Notes: generated from the letters alone by a model not told the origin. A DNA stretch of 64,000 bases from Microbacterium sp. SMR1 (GCF_003289625.1 NZ_QMBN01000003.1:275980-339979); one strand, 5' to 3'. Shown: positions 1-9,900, numbered from the stretch's first letter. Numbers and translations: made by a program.

Positions 1-89
1 GCGAGACCGCCATCGGTCGCGAGCCCCTCGAGGAGAGCGTCGCAGTACGGCAGCGGCTCAGCGCCGCCTCGGGTCGAGATGTACAGCAC
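1..89 (-). CDS. thrC: Threonine synthase, N-terminal end only (cut by window edge)
   Basis: Only the first 29 codons are present. From a GTG at 89 the minus strand reads MLYISTRGGAEPLPYCDALL, then EGLATDGGL. This matches the start of threonine synthase, whose N-terminus typically reads YISTRG followed by a DxLLxGLAxDGGL stretch. The enzyme converts O-phosphohomoserine to threonine with PLP. A GAGGAG ribosome binding site lies 7 nt before the GTG. It follows lysC on the same strand after 71 nt, so the two are probably co-transcribed. The catalytic core lies outside the window, so the call rests on the N-terminal signature. Confidence 0.75.
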   Translation of the reverse strand, partial: MLYISTRGGAEPLPYCDALLEGLATDGGL

Positions 90-160
90 GCGGGGCTCCT
101 CGGTGACGGGTCGGGGACGGCTTTCGATTGTCGCAGGTGCCGCGCCTGCCCGGCGGGGCG

Positions 161-679
161 TCAGCGCCCGGTGCCGGCGTAGACGACCGCTTCGGTGTCG
201 CCGTCGAGCCCGTACGCCGTGTGCACGACGCGCGCCGCCTCGGCGAGCTCGTCGCCGCGGACGACGACGGAGATGCGGATCTCCGAGGTCGAGATCATCT
301 CGAGGTTCACCCCGGCGTTCGACAGCGCTTCGAACAGCGTCGCGGAGACGCCCGAGTGCGTGCGCATTCCGGCACCGACGACGGAGAGCTTCCCGATCTG
401 ATCGTCGTGCACGAGGCTCTCGAAGCCGACCTCGCTCTGCTCCCCCGCGAGGGCGCGGAGCGCGACGGTCGCATCCGTCTTGGGCAGCGTGAACGAGATG
501 TCGGTGCGACCCGTCGTGGCCGCCGAGACGTTCTGGACGATCATGTCGACGTTCGCGCCCGACTTCGCCACGATCTTGAAGATCTCGGCAGCCTTGCCCG
601 GGACGTCGGGCACGCCGATGACGGTGATCTTGGCCTGGCTGAGGTCGGTGGCGACGCCCGCGACGATCGGCTCTTCCAT
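161..679 (-). CDS. Aspartate kinase beta subunit from an internal in-frame start
   Basis: Inside lysC, codon ATG at 677-679 begins [20 protein letters not shown] and is preceded by a purine-rich AAGGAAGAAG that would work as a ribosome binding site. Reading from here gives 172 aa containing just the ACT-domain half. In Corynebacterium glutamicum and Bacillus, aspartokinase is an alpha2-beta2 enzyme whose beta subunit is translated from such an internal start, and the corynebacterial beta subunit has about this length. Production of a separate beta chain here is inferred from these two matches. Confidence 0.6.
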   Translation of the reverse strand: MEEPIVAGVATDLSQAKITVIGVPDVPGKAAEIFKIVAKSGANVDMIVQNVSAATTGRTDISFTLPKTDATVALRALAGEQSEVGFESLVHDDQIGKLSVVGAGMRTHSGVSATLFEALSNAGVNLEMISTSEIRISVVVRGDELAEAARVVHTAYGLDGDTEAVVYAGTGR

Positions 680-1447
680 CTCTTCTTCCTTTCGGCCTTC
701 GGGCAGCGTCATCCCGGGACCGAGCACGAACGTGCCGGACCCCGAGCTGAACGTCGACCGGGCGTTGATCATGACGCCGTGACGGCGGGCGTACTCCACC
801 GCACGGATGTAGAGGACCTTGGCGCCGTTCGCGGCGAGCTCGAGCATCTCCTCCGCCGAGACGACGCCGAGCTTGCGAGCCTTGGGCACGACGCGCGGGT
901 CGGCGGTGTAGATGCCGTCGACGTCGCTGTAGATCTCGCAGACGTCGGCCGAGAGCGCTGCGGCGAGCGCGACGGCCGTGGTGTCGGATCCGCCACGGCC
1001 GAGTGTCGTGATGTCGCGGGTGTCGCGGTTGAACCCCTGGAACCCCGCGACGATGACGATCGCGCCCTCGTCGAGGGCCTCGCGCAGCCGCACGGGCGTG
1101 ACGTCGACGATGCGCGCGGCACCGTGCGTGGCATCCGTGATCATGCCCGCCTGGCTGCCGGTGAACGACCGGGCTTCGAAGCCCATCGAGTGGATGGCCA
1201 TCGCCAGAAGAGCCATCGAGATCCGCTCACCCGAGCTCAGGAGCATGTCGAGCTCGCGGGGAGCCGGGATCGGGGCGACCTCGTTCGCGAGATCGAGCAG
1301 CTCGTCGGTCGTGTCGCCCATCGCGCTCACCGCGACGACGACGTCGTGACCGGCGCGACGGGTGTCGACGATGCGCTTCGCGACCCGCTTGATGCTCTCC
1401 GCGTCGGCGACGGACGACCCGCCGTACTTCTGCACGATCAATGCCAT
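161..1447 (-). CDS. lysC: Aspartate kinase, alpha subunit
   Basis: Phosphorylates aspartate, the first step toward lysine, threonine, methionine and diaminopimelate. The 428-aa protein begins [19 protein letters not shown]; the KYGGSS motif (residues 7-12) is the kinase signature. The C-terminal third carries the paired ACT regulatory domains expected for lysine/threonine feedback. In-frame sequence upstream of the chosen ATG has no kinase-like residues. A TAAGAT -10 hexamer at 1515-1520 implies a leader of about 60 nt. Length and layout match the alpha subunit of the two-product aspartokinases of Corynebacterium; see the internal beta start. The divergent neighbour is a threonine exporter and the downstream neighbour is thrC. 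Confidence 0.95.
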   Translation of the reverse strand: MALIVQKYGGSSVADAESIKRVAKRIVDTRRAGHDVVVAVSAMGDTTDELLDLANEVAPIPAPRELDMLLSSGERISMALLAMAIHSMGFEARSFTGSQAGMITDATHGAARIVDVTPVRLREALDEGAIVIVAGFQGFNRDTRDITTLGRGGSDTTAVALAAALSADVCEIYSDVDGIYTADPRVVPKARKLGVVSAEEMLELAANGAKVLYIRAVEYARRHGVMINARSTFSSGSGTFVLGPGMTLPEGRKEEEMEEPIVAGVATDLSQAKITVIGVPDVPGKAAEIFKIVAKSGANVDMIVQNVSAATTGRTDISFTLPKTDATVALRALAGEQSEVGFESLVHDDQIGKLSVVGAGMRTHSGVSATLFEALSNAGVNLEMISTSEIRISVVVRGDELAEAARVVHTAYGLDGDTEAVVYAGTGR

Positions 1448-1589
1448 GTGGGACTCCCGGATGCCGGTGCCGGCGCGATTGCTACGGGCGCCCGGATGCC
1501 GCGCCCACCGGACCATCTTACGGAGCGTCCCATGCGCACAGCGCCATGTGACGACCGACCATCGGCGCGGGATCCCGGGTGCGCGGACC

Positions 1590-1602
1590 TAGGCTGGAAC
1601 CC
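1590..1602 (+). promoter_or_regulatory. Leaderless promoter of the ThrE-type exporter
   Basis: TAGGCT (1590-1595) followed by 7 nt and then the ATG at 1603. Transcription would start at or next to the start codon. This arrangement recurs through the window and supports choosing 1603 over an ATG 24 nt upstream. Confidence 0.6.
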
Positions 1603-2994
1603 ATGGGACGCCGCTCGCTCTTCACGGCGCTGAATGCGCTCGTCCACACCTCAGACCCGGCCGGCGGCCCGGCGACGGAGATGCTCCCGGTGATCGACGA
1701 CGCGTTCGCGGTGCGGGTGCTCGACCTGGCGATCCGACTCGGCGAGACGATGCTCGTGGCGGGCTCGCCCGCCAGCGAGGTGACCCTCACGATCGTGCGG
1801 GTCTCGGGCGTCTACGGCCTCGACCCGGTGCACGTCGACGTGACGTACAACTCGATCACCGTCGCGCACCATCGCAGCGGCGAGGACCGACCGATCACGC
1901 TCATGCGCGTGGTCCGCGGCGCCGCGCCCGACCATGCACGGCTGCAGCGGTTGCAGGCGCTCGTGGCCGAGATCCGGTCGGGACTCCCCCTGGATGCCGC
2001 GGCCCTGCGCTTCCGCGGCATCCGTCGCACACCGTTCCGGTATCAGCAGCCGGTCGCCGTCGCCGCGCAGGCGCTGCTGGCGGTCGGCGTTGCGGTGATG
2101 TTCGGGGCGAACTGGCTCGTCATCGTGCTGTCGTTCCTCGCCGCGGGGTCGGCGGCGGTCACCCAGTTCCTCCTGGGCCGGGCGCGCGTGCCGTTCTTCT
2201 TCAGTCAGATCGCCGGGGCGTTCGTGCTCACGATCGTCGCAGCGGCCTCCCCGCTTCTTCGAGCGACGGGGTGGGAGGCCGCGATGACCATGCGCCCCTC
2301 CGTCATCGTCGCCTCGGGCATCGTGCTGATGCTGGCGGGCCTCACCGTGGTCGGGGCGGCTCAGGACGCCATCGACGGGTTCGCGCTGACGGCGATGGGC
2401 CGCATCCTCGAGCTGGTGACGCAGACTCTCGGCGTCGTGCTCGGCATCCTCGCCGGCATCGAGACCGCGCGAGTCATCGGGCTGGGCCTGGAGGCCCCGA
2501 CGGAGGCGCTGCCGCTCGGACCCGTGCCGCTGCAGTTCCTCGGCGCAGGTCTGATCGCCCTCGCCGTCGCCGTCATCAACGGGGCCGGGCTCCGCATCAT
2601 CGTCGTCAGCGTCGCGCTCAGCGTCGTCGCGTGGCTCGGGTACGTGGCCGCGGCCTCGCTCGGCTTCGAGACGGCGGCGGCGAGCGGCGTCGGCGCGTTC
2701 GTCGGGAGCCTCGTCGGCATTCTCGCCGCCTATCGTCTGCACGTTCCGTCTGTCGCGATCACGACGGCGGCGATCCTGCCTATGGTCCCCGGTGCCGCGG
2801 TGTTCCGCGGGCTCCTCGGCGTGGTCGAGTCGGGTGACAGCCCGGCGACCCTGCTCACCGGATTCAGCACCCTCGCGGCAGCCGCGACCGTCGGCATCGC
2901 CCTGGCGGTGGGTGCGTCGCTCGGCATCTACCTCGGCCAGCCGCTCCGCGCGTCGCTGGGGTCGGTCATCCGTGCGCGCGCGCGGGTGCGCTGA
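1603..2994 (+). CDS. ThrE-family threonine/serine exporter
   Basis: A 463-aa inner-membrane protein. The first 150 residues are a soluble ThrE domain (formerly DUF1212), with the GETMLVAGSPASEVT and LDPVHVDVTYNSITV stretches seen in this family. About ten hydrophobic helices follow, forming the two ThrE membrane modules that are fused in one chain in actinobacteria. The founding member, ThrE of C. glutamicum, exports threonine and serine using proton motive force. It is divergent from lysC and faces thrC across it, so synthesis and efflux of aspartate-family amino acids sit side by side. Substrate is inferred from family and context. The start is set by the TAGGCT promoter. Confidence 0.8.
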   Translation: MGRRSLFTALNALVHTSDPAGGPATEMLPVIDDAFAVRVLDLAIRLGETMLVAGSPASEVTLTIVRVSGVYGLDPVHVDVTYNSITVAHHRSGEDRPITLMRVVRGAAPDHARLQRLQALVAEIRSGLPLDAAALRFRGIRRTPFRYQQPVAVAAQALLAVGVAVMFGANWLVIVLSFLAAGSAAVTQFLLGRARVPFFFSQIAGAFVLTIVAAASPLLRATGWEAAMTMRPSVIVASGIVLMLAGLTVVGAAQDAIDGFALTAMGRILELVTQTLGVVLGILAGIETARVIGLGLEAPTEALPLGPVPLQFLGAGLIALAVAVINGAGLRIIVVSVALSVVAWLGYVAAASLGFETAAASGVGAFVGSLVGILAAYRLHVPSVAITTAAILPMVPGAAVFRGLLGVVESGDSPATLLTGFSTLAAAATVGIALAVGASLGIYLGQPLRASLGSVIRARARVR

Positions 2995-3011
2995 AAGCGA
3001 GAGAAGCGAAA

Positions 3012-3056
3012 CGGCCGCGTCACGAGCAGGCGGGGAACCTGCCGCGGACGCGGCCG
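3012..3056. terminator. Bidirectional terminator between convergent genes
   Basis: Perfect 10-bp outer stem (3012-3021 with 3047-3056) enclosing an inner 5-bp stem (3026-3030 with 3038-3042). It lies between the ends of the exporter gene and pfkA. No U-tract follows, as is common in high-GC actinobacteria. Confidence 0.6.
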
Positions 3057-3075
3057 AGACGAAGCGACGCGGAGA

Positions 3076-4104
<1,029 letters not shown>

Positions 4105-4275
4105 GGGGAGATCCTTCGTTGTTGCTCAGGGTGGAGTGTGGCGACGCTGCCTCAGGTCGAGACTATCGTCGCGGCGCGGGTGCTGCCAGGCGAGCCCGCC
4201 GGGAGAACTCGCGAGGCCCGTGCGGATGCGACCAGGCGCGCCCTCCGACCACCGACGAACAACGGAGAGGACGGC

Positions 4276-6429
4276 TCAGTCCGCGCCGAGCGCCTGACGC
4301 AGCAGGTGCATGAGAGCCGACAGCTGCACCGAGTCGCTCGAGGTCGGGTCGACGGCCTCACCATCGAGCGCCCGAGCCGCGAGACCCTGCTTCGAGTCGA
4401 TGAGCTCGGCGATCTTCGTGTCGATCGTGTGAGCGGCGATGATCCGCCACGCGGTGACGGGCTCCTCCTGACCGATGCGGTGCACCCGGTCGATCGCCTG
4501 CGTCTGCTCGGCCGCGGTCCACGACAGCTCGGCGAGGACGACGTTCGAGGCTGCCTGCATGTTCACGCCGACGCCGGCAGCCGTCAGCGAGCACACCGCG
4601 ATGGCGACATCGGGATCGTTGTTGAACGCGTCGATCGCGTCCTGGCGTGCCGTCGCGCTCTGATCGCCGCGCAGCGACACGGTCCGCAACCCGGCGGCCG
4701 CGAAGTGGGCCTCAGCGGCATCCATGACGTCGATGTGCTTGGCGAAGAACACGACCTTGCCGACGGAGCGCTGCAGCTGGGCCGCGTAGTCGGCGGCGAG
4801 CACGGCCTTGGCCTGGCCGATGCGGCGGACCATCGTGAAGACGTTCTCGGCGCCGGTGCCCGCGGCCTTCGACTCCTCGAGCTCCTGCGTCGCGACGAGG
4901 CGCACGATGTCGGAGTCGGCCTCGCCGATGAGCACACGGTCGCCGCGCGCCTCGATGATCCGGCGGTACCGCGCGGCGAGACGCTCGCCGAGTTCGTGCT
5001 CGGCCTGGCGGATCGACCGGCCGTACTCGTCGTCGAGCTGCACGGGCAGGTCGGCGATGAGCTTGTCGGGAAGGTCGGCGGCGACGTCCTTCTTCTTGCG
5101 GCGCACGATGCCCATCGAGATGACGGCGTCGCGGGCAGCGGGATAGAACGCCTTGTCGGCCGGCGTCAGGCCGGTCTCGTCCAGACGCTCCATGAGCACG
5201 GGGCCGGGCTTCTCGCCGTTCGTCCACCCCAGGAACCGCCAGATCGCGTCGAAGTCCTCGACGTCGTTGATCAGCGGGGTTCCGGTGAGGGCCAGCATGA
5301 GCGGGTCGCGCACCTGCTCGCGAATGCGGCCCGCGAGGGCGAGCACGTTCTGCGAACGCTGCGAGCTGAGGTTCTTGATGAAGTGCGCCTCGTCGACGAC
5401 CATGCCGCGCAGGCCGATCGAACCGAGCCACGAGAGGTGGCGGTCGAGCACCTCGTAATTGACGATGAAGACGTCGGCGAATGCGTCGATCTGATCGCCG
5501 TCGCCCGAGATCACGGTCGCGCGTCGCTGCGGCGTCCAGCGCTCGACCTCGCGCGCCCAGTTCATCTTGACCACGTTCGGCACGACGGCCAGCAGCGGAT
5601 AGGCGCCGGCGACGGATGCTGCGAGCACCGACTGCGCCGTCTTTCCGAGACCCGGCTCGTCGGCGAGGAGGAACGAGCGGTGACCGGCTCGCACCGACTC
5701 GAGGAACCGCGACTGGTGCGGCATGATCTCGAGACCCTTGGGCGACAGACGGTCGAACTCCGGCACGGGAGGCAGGTCCATCGAGGCAGCCGCCCCGCCG
5801 GCGCCGGACTCGAACGCCTTGTAGAGCGGCCCCATCAACTCCCAGCCGTCGAGTCTCCGACGCGGGGTGTCGTGCGGCGCGTGCAGCTCGAGGTCGGGCG
5901 CGAGGAAGGGGTTCGCCTCGCGTCGTGCGATCACCTGCGGCGGTGTGACCTGCCGGTCGGCGAGAGCCGCGGGCACGACGGGCGCCTGAACCGGAGCGGC
6001 ATCGGTGATGATGAGCTCGTCCTCCGGCAGCTCGGCACCCGACTCGAGAAGCCAGTCGCGCCGCATCCGCTTCGCCACCGGCGACGTCGCCTGGTCGACC
6101 TCGAGCAGCTGGATGAGAGACGTGTCGCGCGCGGCCGTCTTCGCGAGGATCGTGGCGACGCCGTCCAGCCGCTTGAGCAGCTCCGCCCGGGCGGCGGTGG
6201 AGACGTTCTCGTCGGCCTTCACCCGCGCGCGCTCTTCGCGCACCAAGAAGGCGATGACCTGGAACTTGACGCGGTTCGTGGGTCCGAGCTTTCCGCGCTG
6301 GGCCTTGGCCTCGACCTCGCGCACCTTGCGCGCCAGGATCGGGATCAGCGGCGCGTCATCATCGCGTCGGGCGGACGAAGATCTCCGTCGGCGGTTGGCG
6401 GTCGCTGCGGCGGTGGCCATGGTCGGCAT
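4276..6429 (-). CDS. SNF2-family DEAD/DEAH-box helicase
   Basis: About 717 aa. The basic N-terminus and roughly 200 residues of unknown fold precede a complete SNF2/Rad54-type ATPase core. DEPGLGKT (near residue 256) is the P-loop, VDEAHFIKN (near 343) is motif II, LTGTPLIND is motif III, and IDRVHRIGQ (near 646) is motif VI. Family members are dsDNA-stimulated ATPases that translocate on or remodel DNA; bacterial forms are linked to RNA polymerase recycling (RapA) or repair. There is no methylase or nuclease partner beside it, so a phage-defence role is not indicated. The start is 6429 or 6420 (both ATG after AGGAGG). A TAGAAT hexamer near 6600 would give a long leader. Confidence 0.85.
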   Translation of the reverse strand: MPTMATAAATANRRRRSSSARRDDDAPLIPILARKVREVEAKAQRGKLGPTNRVKFQVIAFLVREERARVKADENVSTAARAELLKRLDGVATILAKTAARDTSLIQLLEVDQATSPVAKRMRRDWLLESGAELPEDELIITDAAPVQAPVVPAALADRQVTPPQVIARREANPFLAPDLELHAPHDTPRRRLDGWELMGPLYKAFESGAGGAAASMDLPPVPEFDRLSPKGLEIMPHQSRFLESVRAGHRSFLLADEPGLGKTAQSVLAASVAGAYPLLAVVPNVVKMNWAREVERWTPQRRATVISGDGDQIDAFADVFIVNYEVLDRHLSWLGSIGLRGMVVDEAHFIKNLSSQRSQNVLALAGRIREQVRDPLMLALTGTPLINDVEDFDAIWRFLGWTNGEKPGPVLMERLDETGLTPADKAFYPAARDAVISMGIVRRKKKDVAADLPDKLIADLPVQLDDEYGRSIRQAEHELGERLAARYRRIIEARGDRVLIGEADSDIVRLVATQELEESKAAGTGAENVFTMVRRIGQAKAVLAADYAAQLQRSVGKVVFFAKHIDVMDAAEAHFAAAGLRTVSLRGDQSATARQDAIDAFNNDPDVAIAVCSLTAAGVGVNMQAASNVVLAELSWTAAEQTQAIDRVHRIGQEEPVTAWRIIAAHTIDTKIAELIDSKQGLAARALDGEAVDPTSSDSVQLSALMHLLRQALGAD

Positions 6430-6616
6430 GCTCCTCCTGAGCCTGAGTGCCGGAGTTCCGTCGTGACGGAAACGTACGAGGTGCCGCTCGAACGGACACC
6501 GGAGCGTCATGCGAGCGAAGGGCGTTCGCGTCGGTCGGCCACGGGCACTCGCTTCAGCGAGCTGCGGCGTCGAACCCGACGATGTCCCCGTCGTCCATTC
6601 TATGCCATGTCAGGCG

Positions 6617-6641
6617 CGCCCCGCGATGCGGCCGCGGGGCG
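6617..6641 (-). terminator. Terminator of the copper operon
   Basis: Nine-bp GC-only stem (6617-6625 with 6633-6641) and 7-nt loop, beginning 16 nt past the stop codon of the lipoprotein gene that ends the copZ-copA unit. Confidence 0.5.
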
Positions 6642-6657
6642 GACGGCGTAGCCGGGC

Positions 6658-7302
6658 TCAGGGCCACAGCTGGGCGACGATGCCCGGCGTGTAGGAATCG
6701 GGGCCGTAGTTGACCCACCGCGTCGCGATCCAGGCGTTGCCGCGGAAGAAGTGCGTCTCTCCCAGCTCGACGACCTGCTCGTCCATCGAGAGGGTCTGCT
6801 GCGACGTTCGGAAGTACTCCCCGCCCGACGCCTCCTCGGCGGCGAAGCCGGACGACGTCAGCGAATCGGTGATGAGCTTCGCGTCGGCGGGCGAGACGAT
6901 CGACACGGTGGTTGCCACACCCCGGTCGGAGGGAGTGCCCCACGTGCACCTCAGGCTCGGCACACCCGACTCGAGGACGGTGAGCGCCTCGGCGTTCTCC
7001 GTGGAGTACATCGTCACCCCCGGGTCGTTGAGCGGGGGGAGCTCCGCTTCGAGCGTCGCGCGCAGCTCACCGGTGAAGATGTCGTCGCACGACGAGGGCA
7101 GCCCGATCTCCTCGTTCGTCGCCTGCGTCTCGATGGGGCTCGGCGTCGCCGAGGGGGTCGGCTCGGGCGACCGCGTCGCGGCGGACTCGGTCGGGGCGGG
7201 GCTCGCGGTCCCGCCCGCCGGAGTCGCGCATGCCGTGGCCAGCAGCGCGACCGCCGCGATGACCGGGATGAAGCGGAGGGCGGTGCGGTGCGTGACGGGC
7301 AT
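6658..7302 (-). CDS. Putative lipoprotein following copA
   Basis: A 214-aa protein with a lipoprotein signal peptide: MPVTHRTALRFIPV, a hydrophobic stretch, then the lipobox LLATAC. The mature N-terminus is a Thr/Ser/Pro/Glu-rich linker, followed by a compact domain with two further cysteines (LPSSCDD and LRCTWG). This resembles small actinobacterial lipoproteins of the DUF3558 type and, in the CTW motif and layout, the lipoprotein at 49023. It begins 26 nt after the copA stop (6 nt if a start at 7323 is used), so it is probably co-transcribed with copZ-copA. A copper link is contextual only; there is no Met- or His-rich metal site. Confidence 0.6.
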   Translation of the reverse strand: MPVTHRTALRFIPVIAAVALLATACATPAGGTASPAPTESAATRSPEPTPSATPSPIETQATNEEIGLPSSCDDIFTGELRATLEAELPPLNDPGVTMYSTENAEALTVLESGVPSLRCTWGTPSDRGVATTVSIVSPADAKLITDSLTSSGFAAEEASGGEYFRTSQQTLSMDEQVVELGETHFFRGNAWIATRWVNYGPDSYTPGIVAQLWP

Positions 7303-7328
7303 GCCCAGATCGCAACGAGCCATGCGGG

Positions 7329-9596
7329 CTATCCGCTCCGGCGCGCGGGCCGCAACGCCGATCGCAGTCGCAGGCTGTTGAGCACGACGAAGACGCTCGA
7401 GAACGCCATGGCGGCCGCGGCGACCATCGGGTTGAGCAGACCGGCCACCGCGAGCGGCACGGCGGCGACGTTGTAGGCGAAGGCCCAGAACAGGTTGCCG
7501 CGAATGATGCCGAGGGTACGGCGGCTGAGTTCGATCGCCTCGGCCACGGCCCGGGGGCTGCCAGCGGTGAGCGTGATGTCGCTGGCGTGCTTGGCGGCAT
7601 CCGTGCCACCGCCCATCGCGATGCCGAGGTCGGCAGCGGCGAGGGCGGCCGCGTCGTTGACGCCGTCGCCGACCATCGCGACGCGCTTCCCCGCGGCCTG
7701 GCGGCGCCGTACCTCATCGAGCTTGCCCTCGGGACGCACGTCGGCGACCACGTCGTCGATGCCGAGCTCGCGGGCGACCGCCCCCGCGGCGCCGGCGTTG
7801 TCGCCGGTGACCAGGACCACCGAGGCCCCGGTGCGGTGCAGCCGCGCCACGGCCTCGCGGGCGTCGTCTCGGACCCGGTCCGAGACCGCGATGACCGCAC
7901 GGACCGCCCCGTCCCAGCCGACGGCGACGACGGAAGCACCGGATGCCGCGGCGTCGCGCGCGGCTTCATCGAGCTCGGAGCTCAGCTCGCCCAGTCGCTG
8001 GGTGACGAAGGCGACGCTCCCCGCGGTGACCTCGCGCCCCTCGACTACGCCGCTGACGCCGCCTCCGGCGACGCCCGTGAACTCCGTCACCGGCGGCACG
8101 GTGCCGGCGGCTGCGACGATCGCGCGCGCGATCGGGTGCTCCGAGGCGGATTCGACGGCGCCGGCCGCCCGCAACGCGTCGTCGCGATCGGCTCCGGCCG
8201 CGGTGACGACCGAGGCGACGGACATCCGCCCCTCGGTGAGGGTGCCGGTCTTGTCCATGAGCACGACGTCGATGCGCTCGGCGGCCTCGAGGGCTTCGGG
8301 ACCGGTGATGAGGATGCCGAGCTCGGCGCCTCGGCCGGTGCCGACGAGGACGGCGATGGGCGTCGCGAGCCCGAGCGCGCACGGGCAGGCGATGATCAGG
8401 ACCGCGACGGCGGCGGTGAAGCCCGCGGCGACGGGTGCGCCGGCGATGATCCAGCCGAGAAGGGTCAGCACTGCCACGACGATGACGACGGGGACGAACA
8501 CCGCCGAGACGCGGTCGGCGAGACGCTGCACGCGGCTCTTGCCCGACTGGGCCTCGTCGACCAGCCGCGCCAGATGCGCGAGGCGGGTTTCGTCGCCGAC
8601 CGAGGTGGCGCGTACCCGCAACCGTCCGCCGGAGGCGATCGTGCCGCCGGTGACCTCGGAACCGGGGCCGACGTCGACGGGCACCGACTCGCCCGTCAGC
8701 ATGCTCTCGTCCACCGCCGCCGCGCCGTCGACGACGATGCCGTCGGTGGCCACCTTCTCACCGGGCCGCACGATGAACTCGTCGCCCGCATGCAGCGCGT
8801 CGATGCCGACGCGACGCCCGTCCGGCAGCTCGACATCCGCCGCCCCGAGCTCGAGCAGGGCGCGCAGCGCGGCGCCCGCGCGCCGCCGCGAGCGCTGCTC
8901 GATGTATCGACCGAGCAGGATGAGCACGGTCACCGCTGCGGCGACCTCGAAGTAGACGAGCGATGTCGGGTCGTGCACGGGGCCGAAGAGGACGACATCG
9001 TGACGGATGCCGATGCGCCCGGCGGAGCCGAACAGCACCGCCCACAGGCTCCAAGCGAAGGCCGCGAAGGTGCCCAATGTGACGAGCGTGTCCATCGTCA
9101 GCGCGCCGTGGCGCGCGTTCGCGAACGTGGCACGGTGGAACGGCCAACCCGCCCAGAACACGACCGGCGCGGTCAGGACGAGCGACACCCACTGCCAGCC
9201 GGGGAACTGCCACGCCGGCACCATGCCGAGCGCCACGACGGGCGCGGCGAGCACGATGCCCCAGATCAGCCGGGTGCGCAGAGTGGTCTGCCCCGGCATG
9301 TCCTCGACGTCGTGCTGGTGGCCCGGAGCGTCATGATGCTCCGCCGGATGCTGCGCCGGAGAGGAGCGCACTCGAGCGGTATACCCCGCCTGGCCGACGG
9401 CCTCGACCAGGTCGTCGACCGAGACGGCGGCGGGATGCTCGACGCGCGCCGACTCGGTCGCGAGGTTCACCGTCGCGTGGACACCGTCCAGTCGCTGCAG
9501 CCGCTTCTCGACCCGGGCGACACAGCTCGCGCACGTCATCCCCTCGATGTCGAGGACGGCATGGCTGCTCTCCCGCCCGGCGGTGTCCGCGCTCAT
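7329..9596 (-). CDS. copA: Copper-exporting P1B-type ATPase
   Basis: A 755-aa inner-membrane pump that exports Cu(I) at the cost of ATP. In order: one heavy-metal-binding domain with GMTCASC (19-25), a His-rich linker, membrane helices, the actuator domain with LTGES, the CPC metal site in IACPCALGLATP (near 405), the phosphorylation motif DKTGTLT (near 446) and the hinge GDGVNDAAAL (near 645). CPC plus the C-terminal helix YNVAAVPLAVAGLLNPM place it in the copper subgroup. Its ATG overlaps the TGA of copZ (TGATG), so translation is coupled. Longer in-frame starts upstream only read copZ out of frame. Confidence 0.95.
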   Translation of the reverse strand: MSADTAGRESSHAVLDIEGMTCASCVARVEKRLQRLDGVHATVNLATESARVEHPAAVSVDDLVEAVGQAGYTARVRSSPAQHPAEHHDAPGHQHDVEDMPGQTTLRTRLIWGIVLAAPVVALGMVPAWQFPGWQWVSLVLTAPVVFWAGWPFHRATFANARHGALTMDTLVTLGTFAAFAWSLWAVLFGSAGRIGIRHDVVLFGPVHDPTSLVYFEVAAAVTVLILLGRYIEQRSRRRAGAALRALLELGAADVELPDGRRVGIDALHAGDEFIVRPGEKVATDGIVVDGAAAVDESMLTGESVPVDVGPGSEVTGGTIASGGRLRVRATSVGDETRLAHLARLVDEAQSGKSRVQRLADRVSAVFVPVVIVVAVLTLLGWIIAGAPVAAGFTAAVAVLIIACPCALGLATPIAVLVGTGRGAELGILITGPEALEAAERIDVVLMDKTGTLTEGRMSVASVVTAAGADRDDALRAAGAVESASEHPIARAIVAAAGTVPPVTEFTGVAGGGVSGVVEGREVTAGSVAFVTQRLGELSSELDEAARDAAASGASVVAVGWDGAVRAVIAVSDRVRDDAREAVARLHRTGASVVLVTGDNAGAAGAVARELGIDDVVADVRPEGKLDEVRRRQAAGKRVAMVGDGVNDAAALAAADLGIAMGGGTDAAKHASDITLTAGSPRAVAEAIELSRRTLGIIRGNLFWAFAYNVAAVPLAVAGLLNPMVAAAAMAFSSVFVVLNSLRLRSALRPARRSG

Positions 9597-9808
9597 CAGC
9601 GGCGTCCGGTGACCGTGTAGCCCGCCTCGGCCACAGCGGCCGAGACGACGTCGTCGTCGGGCGGCTGCACAGCCGTGACCGCGACGGTGCCGGCGTCGAC
9701 GTCGACGGCGACGTCGGAGACGCCCGGGACGAGCCCGAGCTCGCGGGTCACCGCTGCGGCGCAATGCCCGCAGGTCATGCCTTCGACGGTGTAGGTCTGA
9801 GTCGTCAT
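9596..9808 (-). CDS. copZ: Copper chaperone, HMA domain
   Basis: A 70-aa single heavy-metal-associated domain. GMTCGHC (residues 10-16) holds the two Cys that bind Cu(I). CopZ-type proteins deliver copper to CopA, whose gene starts on the copZ stop codon. An AAGGAG ribosome binding site sits 4 nt before the ATG. The promoter's TATCCT hexamer (9839-9844, minus strand) overlaps a CsoR-like palindrome. Confidence 0.92.
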   Translation of the reverse strand: MTTQTYTVEGMTCGHCAAAVTRELGLVPGVSDVAVDVDAGTVAVTAVQPPDDDVVSAAVAEAGYTVTGRR

Positions 9809-9841
9809 GATGCTCCTTCGTGGTTCAGCGACGACAACAGG

Positions 9842-9858
9842 ATACCCCCCAGGGGTAT
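9842..9858. promoter_or_regulatory. CsoR-type copper operator
   Basis: ATACCCC-CCA-GGGGTAT, a perfect 7-3-7 palindrome matching the GC-rich core of the known operators of CsoR, the copper-sensing repressor. It overlaps the -10 hexamer of copZ, so a bound repressor would block transcription until Cu(I) releases it. No csoR gene lies in the window, so the repressor must act from elsewhere. The divergent deoC promoter lies 31 nt away and may be outside its reach. Confidence 0.75.
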
Positions 9859-9888
9859 TCCCGTCGATGCCTCGAGATTCGGACGGCG

Positions 9889-9900
9889 TACGCTGAAAGC
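9889..9900 (+). promoter_or_regulatory. Leaderless promoter of deoC
   Basis: TACGCT (9889-9894), 6 nt, then ATG at 9901. This fixes the deoC start. Confidence 0.55.

Noticed and set aside
4276..6429. SNF2 helicase as part of a phage-defence system such as DISARM
   Set aside because: No methyltransferase, PLD nuclease or DUF1998 partner lies beside it; neighbours are pfkA and a copper operon.
6554..6601. Short open frame MDDGDIVGFDAAAR after TAGAAT upstream of the helicase as a leader peptide
   Set aside because: The ATG is only 2 nt after the hexamer, unlike the 6-7 nt spacing elsewhere, and no attenuator structure follows.
7587..9620. A plus-strand open frame of 677 codons opposite copA
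   Set aside because: Antisense to a complete copper ATPase; no motif of its own.
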